Source of the DNA: Conus ventricosus
Lineage: Eukaryota; Mollusca; Gastropoda; Neogastropoda; Conidae
Reading direction: 5' to 3'
DNA: 64,000 nt
Assembly (NCBI GenBank): GCA_018398815.1
Contig: CM031615.1
Span: forward strand, 56,439,162-56,503,161
Each line of letters opens with the position of its first letter. Position 1 is the stretch's first letter. A program made the position numbers and the translations under genes. This document shows, piece after piece, positions 14,150-57,170 of the stretch. Under the pieces are notes generated by a model. The model was given only the letters and a program-made list of their open reading frames with translations. It had not been told where the DNA came from and did not search any database.

Positions 14150-16990
14150 CCATACTCGCACTCACAGTGCCACTCTCACCATGACGACCAAATTCACTGT
14201 GTCTTCCTTACCGTGCCACTCTCACCACATCACACTCACAGTGCCACTCTTACCATGCCATACTCACACTCACAGTGCCACTTCCACCATGCCATACTCA
14301 CACTCACAGTGCCACTCCCACCATGCCATACTCACACTCACAGTGCCACTCTCACCATGCCATACTCACACTCACAGTGCCACTCCCACCATGCCATACT
14401 CACACTCAAAGTGCCACTCCCACCATGCCATACTCATACTCACAGTGCCACTCCCACCATGCCATACTCACACTCACAGTGCCACTCTCACCATGCCATA
14501 CTCTCACTCACAGTGCCACTCCCACCATGCCATTCTCACACTGACAGTGCCACTCCCACCATGCCATACTCGCACTCACAGTGCCACTCCCACTATGCCA
14601 TACTCACACTCACAGTGCCACTCTTACCATGCCATTCTCACACTCACAGTACCACTCCCACCATGCCATACACTCACAGTGCCACTCCCACCATGCCATA
14701 CTCTCACTCACAGTGCCACTCCACCATGCCATTCTCACACTCACAGTGCCACTCTCACCATGCCATACTCTCACTCACAGTACCACTCCCACCATGCCAT
14801 ACTCACACTCACAGTGCCACTCCCACTATGCCATACTTACACTCACAGTGCCACTCCCACTATGCCATACTCACACTCACAGTGCCACTCCCACCATGCC
14901 ATACTCACACTCACAGTGCCACTCCCACCATGCCATACTCACACTCACAGTGCCACTCCCACCATGCCATACTCACACTCACAGTGCACTCCCACCATGC
15001 CATACACTCACAGTACTACTCCCACCATGCCATACTCACACTCACAGTGCCACTCCCACCATGCCATACTCTCACTCACAGTGCCTCTCCCACCATGCCA
15101 TACTCACACTCACAGTACCACTCCCACCATGCCATACTCACTCACAGTGCCACTCCCACCATGCCGTACTCACACTCACAGTGCCACTCCCACCATGCCA
15201 TACTCACAATCTCAGTGCCACTCCCACCATGCCATACTCACAATCTCAGTGCCACTCCCATCATGCCATACTCACACTCACAGTGCCACTCCCACCATGC
15301 CATACTCACACTCACAGTGCCACTACCACCATGCCATACTCGCACTCACAGTGCCACTCCCACCATGCCATACTCACACTCACAGTGCCATCCCACCATG
15401 CCGTACTCACACTCACAGTACCACTCCCACCATGCCATACTCACACTCACAGTGCCACTCCCACCATGCCGTACTCATACTCTCGGTGCCACTCCCACCA
15501 TGCCATACTCACACTCACAGTGCCACTCCCACCATGCCACTCTCACACTCACAGTGCCACTCCACCATGCCATACTCACACTCACAGTGCCACTCCCACC
15601 ATGCCATACTCACACTCACAGTGCCACTCCCACCATGCCGTACTCACACTCACAGTACCACTCCCACCATGCCATACTCACACTCACAGTGCCACTCCAC
15701 CATGCCGTACTCATACTCTCGGTGCCACTCCCACCATGCCATACTCACACTCACAGTGCCACTCCCACCATGCCACTCTCACACTCACAGTGCCACTCCC
15801 ACCATGCCATACTCACACTCACAGTGCCACTCCCACCATGCCATACTCACACTCACAGTGCCACCCCCACCATGCACTCTCGCACTCACAGTGCCACTCC
15901 CACCATGCCATACTCACACTCACAGTGCCACTCCCACCATGCCATACTCACACAGTACTACTCCCACCATGCCATACTCACACTCACAGTGCCACTCCCA
16001 CCATGCCATACTCACACTCACAGTACCACTCCCACCATGCCATACTCACACTCACAGTGCCACTCCCACCATGCCATACACTCACAGTGCCACTCCCACC
16101 ATGCCATACTCACAATCACAGTGCCACTCCCACCATGCCATACTCACACTCACAGTACCACTCCCACCATGCCATACTCACGCTCACAGTACCACTCCCA
16201 CCATGCCATACTCACACTCACAGTACCACTCCCACCATGCCATACTCACACTCACAGTACCACTCCCATCATGCCATTCTCACAATCACAGTGCCACTCC
16301 CACCATGCCATACTCACAATCACAGTGCACTCCCACCATGCCATACTCACAATCTCAGTGCCACTCCACCATGCCATACTCACACTCACAGTGCCACTCC
16401 CACCATGCCATACTCACACTCACAGTGCCACTCCCACCATGCCACTCTCACACTCACAGTGCCACTCCCACCATGCCATACTCACACTCACAGTACCACT
16501 CCCACCATGCCATACTCACACTCACAGTGCCACTCCCACCATGCCACTCTCACACTCACAGTGCCACTCCCACCATGCCATAGTCACACTCACAGTGCCA
16601 CTCCCACCATGCCATACTCACACTCACAGTGCCACTCCCACCATGCCGTACTCACACTCACAGTGCCACTCCCACCATGCCATACTCACAATCACAGTGC
16701 CACCCCCACCATGCCATACTCACACTCAGTGCCACTCCACCATGCCATACTCACACTCACAGTGCCACTCTCACCATGCCGTACTCACACTCACAGTTCC
16801 ACATTTGTCATGCTACATTTACTGCACCTTACTTGCCATGACGCTCTTAACCATGTCACATTCACAATGCCACACTCACCATGCCATGCTCACCACGCTA
16901 CTGTCACCATGCCACATCATATGACACTCACCACGTCATTCTCGTACTCGCCATGCCACATCATATGACACTCACCACGTCATTCTCGTA
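14150..16990. repeat. 34-bp minisatellite, about 80 copies
   Basis: The unit reads CACTCACAGTGCCACTCCCA + CCATGCCATACTCA, with occasional unit-length losses. The period of 34 makes each frame pass through all three phases, giving a spurious 34-residue protein repeat over more than 900 codons. The array becomes degenerate after 16800, and a different ~43-bp unit (CATATGACACTCACCACGTC...) is present twice at 16917-16993. Confidence 0.95.
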
Positions 16991-17186
16991 CTCACATGCC
17001 TATGCTTCCATATGACACTGCCATTCTACATGAAAGCATTATGTGCTTAGAAGGGAGGTATGAACGTAAAACAAATGTGCAAGCACATACAAGTTAACTG
17101 AAGTGTGCATATACATAAGCAATCACACATAGAAGTGTAGGCGCATGCAGGCATGAGATACATGTGTGCAAGTGTGAGTATATGAT

Positions 17187-17192
17187 ATGCAT

Positions 17193-17250
<58 letters not shown>
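17187..17250. repeat. (CT)n microsatellite
   Basis: About 30 CT units followed by CT-rich DNA to 17395. The bases between 17400 and 17757 show no gene. Confidence 0.95.
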
Positions 17251-17253
<3 letters not shown>

Positions 17254-17756
17254 GTTTCTCTCAGTCTATGTATGTCAACAGACTGTTTCCCTCTCCTCTC
17301 TGTTTCGCTTTTGTTGTTTGTGTAGTTCTCTGTCTCTCTCTTTCTCTCTGCCTTTTCTGTCTCTATGTCTTGTCTTCTGTCTCACTATCGGAAGACTAAA
17401 GTGCACATTGTACTTATATAGTCACTTCAAATTAGTGACTTAGCATGGCACTGTCGTCTGAAGAACAAATTACGTCTTGATGTCGTACTGCTGTGTCTGT
17501 TTGTACCACTGTAACTCCAGTCAGTATTAACATTATTGCTCTAACTTTCTATCAGTAAACAACGAATATGCTACAAAAACATAAGACACTCACACAAAGC
17601 TGCAAACTTCCATGCACAAAAGGCAGTCGAACCTGCTTAACCACCCTATGTTTGACTTGTGCACTACGCAACACCAGCAGAAGAAATGCCTTTTGCATTT
17701 CATTCAATACTGGTGTAACTGTTTTTGCTTCTTTCTTTCTTTGTTTATTGTTTGTT

Positions 17757-18042
17757 TGTTTTTAAATTTTAAGTGTGCTGCAGCCTTGTAGAGGGTAAAG
17801 GGACAGGCTTAGGAGTTGTTTTTCTGTTTGTTTTTAAATTTTAAGTGTGCTGCAGCCTTGTAGAGGGTAAAGGGACAGGCTTAGGAGTTGTTTTTCTGTT
17901 TGTTTTTAAATTTTAAGTGTGCTGCAGCCTTGTAGAGGGTAAAGGGACAGGCTTAGGAGTTGTTTTTCTGTTTGTTTTTAAATTTTAAGTGTGCTGCAGC
18001 CTTGTAGAGGGTTAAAGGGACAGGCTTAGGAGTTGTTTTTCT
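17757..18042. repeat. 72-bp tandem repeat, four copies
   Basis: AAGTGTGCTGCAGCCTTGTA recurs at 17771, 17843, 17915 and 17987. The copies are almost identical, which suggests recent expansion or collapse/expansion in assembly. Confidence 0.95.
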
Positions 18043-18194
18043 CGGGTGAGGAGGGGAAAGAGAGGGATAGGGAAGTATATTGTTGTTTGTGCCTGTCTCT
18101 TATGTATGTGTTACTGTTAGCAGAAGGATAATACGCACAGCATTGGCTTGAGTTGCCGTAAAGTAGCTTGTAAACCTCGGTAAAGAAGTAAAGA

Positions 18195-18416
18195 AAGAAA
18201 TGAACAAAAGAGACAAACATAGTACAAGACAAAATACAACGTGTTTCGATTCCACATCCATTTTGTGCCCATTTTGAATCGTTAAACGATCGATTGTTCT
18301 TCGTATTTATTGTCTTGAATGTTGTTTGTCTCGCCTGAAGAAGACCGAAGATGTCGAAACACGTTGCGGTCTGTCTTGTAATTTGTTTGACTCTTTCGTT
18401 TGGCGGAATAGTAATT
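18195..18416. mobile_element. Fold-back repeat family, copy 1
   Basis: Left arm: AGACAAACATAGTACAAGAC...GTGTTTCGA. Right arm: GCCTGAAGAAGACC...GTCGAAACACG, TCTTGTAATTTG, TTTGGCGGAATAGTAATTA. The arms are inverted copies of one another and match the elements at 37740, 45748 and 54010. No coding capacity. Borders are approximate. Confidence 0.7.
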
Positions 18417-18830
18417 AAAAAAAAAAAAGTTTGTCTCAGTTTCTACCTGCAGTCACCTCACTCTGAAACTAATTATAATATTCAAAACTGTTCAACTTTG
18501 TTGACCAGGCAACCCTCTGGTCAGATTGGACCCTCTCAGGAACATACTTTGATTTTTGTTTTTGTAGTTGGAGAAAACGGCACCCTTTTAGTTGCCCATT
18601 GCTGTAGATTTCAGTCAGCCTACCTATAGATCTTCCGTGCACCGCTTCATGTCTTGTGTGTTTGGGTCTGAAATGCTTTATCATGTGAGTGGGAGGTGCA
18701 CACAGGGCAAAGGGGATGTGGATCTTGTTTCTGCAAAATGGGTTAGCACTTCGTAATCCATCAGTCTCTGTCTCTGCTGCTCTCTGTGCCTGTCTAATAT
18801 GTCTGTCTGTCTTGCTCTTTCTCTCACCTT
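18417..18830. other. Unassigned non-coding stretch
   Basis: The part up to about 18510 (CTGCAGTCACCTCACTCTGA) resembles sequence following the fold-back copy at 37961, so the mobile unit may extend this far. No gene seen. Confidence 0.45.
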
Positions 18831-18835
18831 TCATG

Positions 18836-18896
18836 CTGTCTGTCTGTCTGTCTGTCTGTCTCTGTTACACACATACCCACCCACCCACATGCACAT

Positions 18897-18947
<51 letters not shown>

Positions 18948-19806
18948 CACACTCGCACACACACACACAACGAGAGAATACAAAACATCTCTGCGTTTGC
19001 CTGTCGTTTTCTCTGCAGTCGGTTCCCCCTTCAACCTTCTGCGGTCCCAGTCTCCCACCCACCCCTCCACCCACACCCCCATCCCCCTTCTTTTTTTTTT
19101 TCCTTTTTGTTGTTAACCTCAGCAGTTGTAAATGGCAGTGGTACAGAGCCAGTATGGAGGCATCCTGTTGCTTTATCTCATCACTGTACACCGCCGACAG
19201 AGGGAGGGTTCCTGGAATCATTATGACGTCAGCGTCCCCCCCCCCCCTTCCCACACGTGGCGCCAGGTGGCGGGGTTCTGATTATTCATGGGTGTTTCAT
19301 GGTCTTCCTTATCTGGGTGGACGAATCGGTTCAGCTTGTTTTAATCATGCCTTTCTTTTTTTACTGTCGTCTTTTCCTTCTGTCTGTCTGTCTGTCTCTC
19401 CATCACTCTCTCTCTCTCTTCCTTTTATTGGTTTTGTTTTCTGTCCTTTGCCATATTGTTTCTGTAATATAGGCATGTAACTGAATGTTACGTCTGGCCA
19501 TATTTTATCTGTAATATAGGCATGTAACTGAATGTTACGTCTGGCCATATTTTTTCTGTAATATAGGCATGTAACTGAATGTTACATCTGTTAATGAGCA
19601 AATGTACACAGTTCCAGCATGCTTTGCACAGAAACATGTACACAAACATAGACGTAAGCACAAGACGGACATGGATACAGACAGACATGGGTGCACAAGA
19701 CGGACGTAGATACAGACAGACAGACATGGGTGTTTCATGGTCTTCCTTATCTGGGTGGACCAATCCATTCAGCTTGCTGTAATCATGCCTTTCCATTTTC
19801 TTCTTT

Positions 19807-19896
<90 letters not shown>

Positions 19897-19999
19897 TCCT
19901 TTCTCTCTCATTTTATCACCCTCTCTCTCTCTGTCTGTCTCTCTCTCTTGGTTGTTTTGTTTTGTTTTCAAAGTGTTTGTACCTCTCTCTCTCATACTC

Positions 20000-20067
<68 letters not shown>

Positions 20068-20107
20068 CACTCACACATGCACTCACACACTCACACACGC
20101 ATGCCCA

Positions 20108-20146
<39 letters not shown>

Positions 20147-20180
20147 CGCACGCCGCACGCACCACGCAAACACCACACAC
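18836..20180. repeat. CA/CT repeats, 47-bp tandem repeat and a 70-bp dispersed duplicate
   Basis: (TCTG)n and (CA)n at 18836-18970. A segment beginning CATGGGTGTTTCATGGTCTT occurs at 19287-19353 and again at 19725-19791. Between them a 47-bp unit (CTGTAATATAGGCATGTAAC) is present at 19462, 19509 and 19556. Then (CT)n at 19811-19895, (CA)n at 20001-20064 and (CGCA)n at 20107-20160. Confidence 0.9.
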
Positions 20181-21510
20181 CACACCACACACCCACCCCC
20201 CGAAACCAAGGGAACAGCCCCCCAAACGGAAATATTAATCAATGTGGGGGTTTAAACGGGAAAATTTCCTTCAAAGATTTTTTTTTAATATTAAGAAACC
20301 AAACAGTATTCTAAGCGCAGTTTGCCATAAAAACCCAAAACATGCACAGGTATGCATTTTTTTTATGTATATATTTGATGCAAACAAAAACCACAAATTT
20401 AAAACACACCCCCACACACCCACACACACACACACAACCCCACACACACACACACCACGCCCCTCACACACACACACACACCAACACACACACACCACAG
20501 ACCCACAAAATCACAGCTACACATCACTTTTCTAAAAAACACCAACATAACCAAAAGCAAAATAGCGGCAACACCCTTTTCCCCCAATTCCAAATGGAAA
20601 AATAAAAGCAAATTAGACAAAAAACTAAATTAAATAAACAAAACGACCCACCAATCTTTTAAAATATAGAAATTCTCTTTTGGAAAATAAATTTAAAAAG
20701 GGGACCATCTTCAAATTTTACGGGGCCCCATGTTAGATGACCAAGAACAGGAGCAGTTTTTATAAACCAAAAAAAAAGTGGGGAAATTTTAAATTATTTT
20801 GGGCAAACACTTGAAAATTACTGCAAATTTTTGTATTCATTCCCTTAAAGTTTTTTTAAAAATTTTCCATAGAAAAAACAACTTTTACGTGCAGTGCCTA
20901 AAAGTCACCCCTTTTGCCTTACAGTCTTTAAATCCAAAGATCTGCTGTGAGACTCTTACAAAAAAATTACGTAACCTCCTACGTGAAAAGAATAAAGGAT
21001 TTCTGTTGGGTGCCCTTCCTTGTGGAATTTCAACAATTGAAAAAAGTTGATAAGTGGCAAATTGAAGGAACGACTACTCTGAAATTCCGCAGACCTTTCA
21101 GAATTTTTAAACATTATAAAAATTTACTAGGACCTTTAACAGCTTCAAGGATTATGGAAGACAAAATAGCCAAATTACACAACTTATAAACCAAAAATCC
21201 CCGACATCACCCCAAGATCAGTTGGGACAAATTTGAAAAATGACACGAGAGAGGTAAAACTTTAATTATAGGAGGTTTAAAATTTCACTTTGGGAAACCA
21301 AAAACAGAAAAAGTTTTGTATGTGGTGAAACTCTTAGGACAAGTGTCCAAAGGGTAAAAGAATCAGGCCAAGGTGGTTCTAATACCGTAAAGACAACTAC
21401 TGACTTTAACAAAATTGTAAAAAAAATGCTTGCTTTTTTCGTTATGCCCACATTATCACGCAGTCCAGTAGGAATTTATCTTTAACTTTCAACAACCCCT
21501 CATACACAAA
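20181..21510. other. AT-rich unassigned stretch of doubtful quality
   Basis: A- and T-run rich sequence with interrupted CA repeats at 20405-20510. Open frames around 20799-21189 (rich in Lys, Leu and Phe) match no family I know. The many short homopolymer runs look like low-quality consensus. Confidence 0.5.
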
Positions 21511-21520
21511 AAGAAATTAC

Positions 21521-21523
<3 letters not shown>

Positions 21524-21594
<71 letters not shown>

Positions 21595-21709
21595 GCGCGC
21601 ACGCACACTCACGCATGCAAATATACAGTGCCTGCGCTCGAGCGCGCGCGCACACACACACTCAAAACACACACGCACGCACGCACGCACGCATGCACGC
21701 ACGCACGCA

Positions 21710-21780
<71 letters not shown>

Positions 21781-21841
21781 GTACACTATTACACAATCCG
21801 TCTGAAATCACTTTAAGTGGGAAGACGTTAAATTGAAGAAC

Positions 21842-21916
<75 letters not shown>

Positions 21917-22117
21917 TCAGCCCTTTTGCAAACACACTCACACTCAATGCGCATACATGTAGACTTACTCCATCTTTCTCCCTCTTTCTCTCTCTCTCTC
22001 TCTCTCATCTCTCTCAGTATGTTTCTCTTGCTCTGTGTGTCAAAAGCTCAGTGTGTGCTCACACCCACATCCACACGCACACACACACACACACACAGAC
22101 ACACACACACACACACA

Positions 22118-22167
<50 letters not shown>

Positions 22168-22174
22168 ACACACA

Positions 22175-22230
<56 letters not shown>
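21524..22230. repeat. Series of (CA)n arrays
   Basis: CA arrays at 21524-21593, 21711-21775, 21842-21912 and 22078-22227, with CGCA pieces at 21671-21712. The sequences between are short and non-coding. Confidence 0.95.
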
Positions 22231-22231
<1 letters not shown>

Positions 22232-22915
22232 GTCTAAGTTATTTTTTCCCCATTGTCTTTCCACATTACAGTATGGCAGTATGGCAGTATGGCAATGGCA
22301 AATATTCATGCTGCCATTGAAAGAATCTCTGTCTCTCTCTCTTTCTCTCTCTCTGTATAGAAGAGAGTGTGCAAATCAGTTGGAAAGTATGGACCCAGCC
22401 TTTATAGCTGCACCATACAGTTGCAGCAACCAGTCAGAAGCATAACAGTACTGCACAACACAACGCGACATGACATGCAGCATGATATGACAGAAATGAT
22501 CGGGCTTCAGAGTACACTCTGAGCTACTTTGGTCATTGATGTCTCCATTTTGGGAAATGCTGTCGTGTAAGTCACACCACTGGTTTATGTCCCTTTATTT
22601 TGCAGGCCCCTAGTGGATGCTTGGGGCTCTATCAGAACAAGCTGTCTCCCCACTGTCGGTCAGTCTTATGGTAGAAATTTCCTCTTCTCTGCAGATCTCC
22701 TTAACTGTGCTTTAAAAAAATAAAAATCATTTTGGTCTTTCTTTACTGTCATCTGCTGTTTTTTATTTATGTATTTTTTTTCTGCCTTAACAGCCCCTTG
22801 TCCTGCCTTGGTTCCAGAAAGTATTGTACACTCACCCCCCCCCCCCCACCTCCCCTCCCCTTGGTCACAATTTATAACATCTGTTCAATTGTTACCTGGT
22901 TATAAGTTTGAGAGA
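22231..22915. other. Unassigned non-coding stretch
   Basis: Short CT run at 22330-22352 and poly(C) near 22836. No gene or element recognised. Confidence 0.5.
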
Positions 22916-23440
22916 TTTTACTCATTGTCCAGAGTGAGTGCTGTATGTCCATACTATTCATTGTCCAGAGTGAATGGTGTATGTCCATACTACTCATTGT
23001 CCAGAGTGAATGTTGTATGTAAGATAAGATAAGATAATGTTGCTTATAGCCCAGCCGACCGCAAAGGGCCATATCAGGGCTGTCACCACGTTATAAATCA
23101 ACTCACCAGTCATTTAAAAAAAAAAAAAAAAAAAAAAAAACCTTTCACACATCTTGTTAAATGACATCGTCTACAAACGCACCAGAAACTTTGTTAAAAA
23201 GTCTTTCTGCCGTATGTTGTATGTCCATACTACTCATTGTCCAGAGTGAATGCTGCATGTCCATACTATTCATTGTCCAGAGTGAATGTTGTATGTCCAT
23301 ACTACTCATTGTCCAGAGTGAATGTTGTATGTCCATACTATTCATTGTCCAGAGTGAATGCTGTATGTCCATACTATTCATTGTCCGAGTGAATGTTGTA
23401 TGTCCATACAAACTCATTGTCCAGAGTGAACAGTACATGT
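22916..23440. repeat. 36-bp minisatellite split by a LINE tail
   Basis: The unit TGTATGTCCATACTATTCAT + TGTCCAGAGTGAATGC occurs about three times at 22916-23020 and six times at 23214-23440 (starts at 23221 and 23257 give the period). The two parts were one array before the insertion at 23021-23213. Confidence 0.92.
23021..23213 (-). mobile_element. 5'-truncated copy of the I-group LINE with 11-bp target duplication
   Basis: The reverse complement matches the last ~210 bases of the LINE at 35771-35981: the end of the 3' region, a poly(T)/poly(A) stretch, the GACAGCCCTGA block and the TTATC-repeat tail. ATGTTGTATGT flanks it at 23010-23020 and 23214-23224. This shows the family moves by target-primed insertion and that its A-rich stretch is internal, not terminal. 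Confidence 0.88.
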
Positions 23441-23489
23441 TCATTTTATTATTTTCAAACAAATTTGAAAAAAAAAGATTAATGGAATG

Positions 23490-23770
23490 GCTGAACTGTC
23501 AACACAGCCATGCTTCAGCTGCTTTAGGGCGTATAGAACATTGTCTGTTGTTTGATCCTCATTAACTGTCAACACAGCCATGCTTCAGCTGCTTTAGGGC
23601 GTATAGAACATTTGTCTTTTTGTTTGATCCTCATTAACTGTCAACACAGCCATGCTTCAGCTGCTTTAGGCGTATAGAACATTGTCTGTTGTTTGATCCT
23701 CATTAACTGTCAACACAGCCATGCTTCAGCTGCTTTAGGGCGTATAGAACATTGTCTGTTGTTTGATCAT
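23490..23770. repeat. 70-bp tandem repeat, four copies
   Basis: The unit contains AACTGTCAACACAGCCATGC and TTCAGCTGCTTTAGGGCGTA, with copies separated by one-base indels. Confidence 0.93.
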
Positions 23771-23799
23771 CATTTTGGTTTGGGACCTTCTGTCCCTCC

Positions 23800-24450
23800 T
23801 ATAGGTTGTCGGCCATGTTGATGGGCTGTCATGATAAAGCTAACCCGCTGCCTGTTTGGTCAGTGTCAGGCAAACCACGCCACTGGGTTGATTTTGCTGT
23901 CCAGCTGAATGTTGTCAGACCAGCCACGCCGTCGGTTTGGTTTCCCCCGTTTCTTGTAAATGTCGGCCAAGCAACAGAGTTGTTTGGTTTCTCGCTTTTC
24001 AGTAAATGTTGTTTGGAATGTAACACAACTGAATATCCCAGTTTAGGTAAATGTTGATAGGCAAGTAACGCAGCCGATTTGATTTCCCAGTTTGGGTAAA
24101 CGTCAGGCAAGTGACATGACTGGTTTGATGTCTGCGTAGTGGAAAATGTGAAGCAAGTGGCGCAACATGGTTTGATTCCTTGTTTTGGCAAATGTCAGGC
24201 AAGTGATATGATTGGTTTGATCCGTATGTTTTGATAAATGTTGTTGGGCAAGTCATCCTACTGCTTGGTTGCAACTTTTGGTAACCGTTGTGGGGCAGAT
24301 CACTGAACTGATTGATTTTCCTGTTTCGGCACATATTAGACAAGTCTCGCCACCGTTTGATTTCCCTGTGTTGTTGAATGCCAGGCAGGTTATTCAGCTG
24401 TATATGATTTCTTTGTTTTGATAGATGATGCGTAGCAGTTGAATGTGTTG
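23800..24450. repeat. Old, degenerate ~47-bp repeat upstream of an ITPR exon
   Basis: Diverged units share GGCAAGTNACNNNACTGGTT and TTTTGGTAAATGT. They are visible at about 24062, 24109, 24154, 24200 and 24249 and ended shortly before the 24488 exon. No coding signal. Confidence 0.65.
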
Positions 24451-24487
24451 TCTAACATAAATTACATTGGATGTGTGTGTGTTGCAG

Positions 24488-54977
<30,490 letters not shown>

Positions 54978-55649
54978 GTATGCTAGGTGGTATGAATTGA
55001 GACTGGAAGTTTCTGTGTGAAATGTTGAAGAGGAGGAATAGATTTCATACTTGCTGTACCCCCTCCCCCCACCTTCAAAAGAAAAAAAAGAAAAAGAAGA
55101 AAAATGAAGGTAAGAGAAAATATTTCACAGAGTTAGCGAAGCTCAAAAATCAGCAGACTCGTTTTTTGTTGTTGTGAAGAGAAAACAATATTTGTCCCTC
55201 ACAGAACCTGCAAAGGCTTTCCGTTAGACATATTTTCCTCATAACAAGGAGGATAACTCTCAGAATATTCTGAAACTGTCCTGTCCTTATGGACACTTAA
55301 CACAGAGGATAGAATGGTTACGCTGATATGTTACATTCAGGTTTACCATTGACATCCAGGTAGGGCTATATATGATGGACAAGGATAACGGTTACAGAAG
55401 AATTAGGGGAGGAATTTTTTAGTGCTGCAGGTGGTGGTCTTCCCATGAAGAGTTTGTTGGTGTGCTGCACTGAAGAGCTGTACGCAAGGTTGCTCCGGCT
55501 CTGTTGATTATACGCCAAGATCTGGGTCTGTCATGCAGATAACACACAGAAAAATCTTCAACTTGTTTATGATGTCCTGGGGGGGGTTTTTTATTAACAT
55601 TTTTATTTTTGATGTGTTTTGTTGTCCATCAGGTGTTTTTTTTTAAATC
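54978..55649. other. ITPR intron, unassigned, ending at the scaffold gap
   Basis: No exon or element recognised. Confidence 0.6.
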
Positions 55650-56649
55650 NNNNNNNNNNNNNNNNNNNNNNNNNNNNNNNNNNNNNNNNNNNNNNNNNNN
55701 NNNNNNNNNNNNNNNNNNNNNNNNNNNNNNNNNNNNNNNNNNNNNNNNNNNNNNNNNNNNNNNNNNNNNNNNNNNNNNNNNNNNNNNNNNNNNNNNNNNN
55801 NNNNNNNNNNNNNNNNNNNNNNNNNNNNNNNNNNNNNNNNNNNNNNNNNNNNNNNNNNNNNNNNNNNNNNNNNNNNNNNNNNNNNNNNNNNNNNNNNNNN
55901 NNNNNNNNNNNNNNNNNNNNNNNNNNNNNNNNNNNNNNNNNNNNNNNNNNNNNNNNNNNNNNNNNNNNNNNNNNNNNNNNNNNNNNNNNNNNNNNNNNNN
56001 NNNNNNNNNNNNNNNNNNNNNNNNNNNNNNNNNNNNNNNNNNNNNNNNNNNNNNNNNNNNNNNNNNNNNNNNNNNNNNNNNNNNNNNNNNNNNNNNNNNN
56101 NNNNNNNNNNNNNNNNNNNNNNNNNNNNNNNNNNNNNNNNNNNNNNNNNNNNNNNNNNNNNNNNNNNNNNNNNNNNNNNNNNNNNNNNNNNNNNNNNNNN
56201 NNNNNNNNNNNNNNNNNNNNNNNNNNNNNNNNNNNNNNNNNNNNNNNNNNNNNNNNNNNNNNNNNNNNNNNNNNNNNNNNNNNNNNNNNNNNNNNNNNNN
56301 NNNNNNNNNNNNNNNNNNNNNNNNNNNNNNNNNNNNNNNNNNNNNNNNNNNNNNNNNNNNNNNNNNNNNNNNNNNNNNNNNNNNNNNNNNNNNNNNNNNN
56401 NNNNNNNNNNNNNNNNNNNNNNNNNNNNNNNNNNNNNNNNNNNNNNNNNNNNNNNNNNNNNNNNNNNNNNNNNNNNNNNNNNNNNNNNNNNNNNNNNNNN
56501 NNNNNNNNNNNNNNNNNNNNNNNNNNNNNNNNNNNNNNNNNNNNNNNNNNNNNNNNNNNNNNNNNNNNNNNNNNNNNNNNNNNNNNNNNNNNNNNNNNNN
56601 NNNNNNNNNNNNNNNNNNNNNNNNNNNNNNNNNNNNNNNNNNNNNNNNN
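55650..56649. other. Assembly gap of exactly 1000 N
   Basis: A round 1000 N is a fixed-size scaffolding gap of unknown true length. Confidence 1.
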
Positions 56650-57170
56650 ACAAAGTAAGATAAATGACTGATTACAAACAGAATAAATATTGTGATAACC
56701 ACTTTTTGTGTATGATAGGAAAATTTCAAACAGAAATGTTGTACCATCATCTGAACTCATCACTCTCTGTCTCTGACTCAGTCTCTCTCCTGATGCAGGG
56801 CGATGCTCGATCTGATGCAATCACGCACTCCGCACGCACACGCACGCAACGCATGCACTCACTCACCTCACTCACCACTCACTCACTCACGTCACTCACT
56901 CACTCCGCTCACACAACACACTCACACTAGCATACTGAAAATGAGCATGAGTTGTCTGTGTGATAGAGAAAGAGAGAATGAGAGAGTAATGAGAGATGAA
57001 ATTTTAGTAAGGAATGAGAGAGAGTGATTGTGAGGTGAGATGAGAGAGAAGGAATTAAGAGCGGGACAGAGAGAGGGAGAGATCCTTGAAATAAATTGTA
57101 CGATATCGTTTGATGCATGCAAAAAAAACCCCACAAACAAACAAACAAAGAAAAAACCTTTTGAGTCAAG

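Noticed and set aside
13971..16968. Open frames of 795-965 codons rich in His, Ser, Pro and Thr
   Set aside because: Produced by the 34-bp array; all three frames are open and encode the same cyclic repeat.
55603..56820. Open frames over the N gap
   Set aside because: They consist of unknown residues from N bases.
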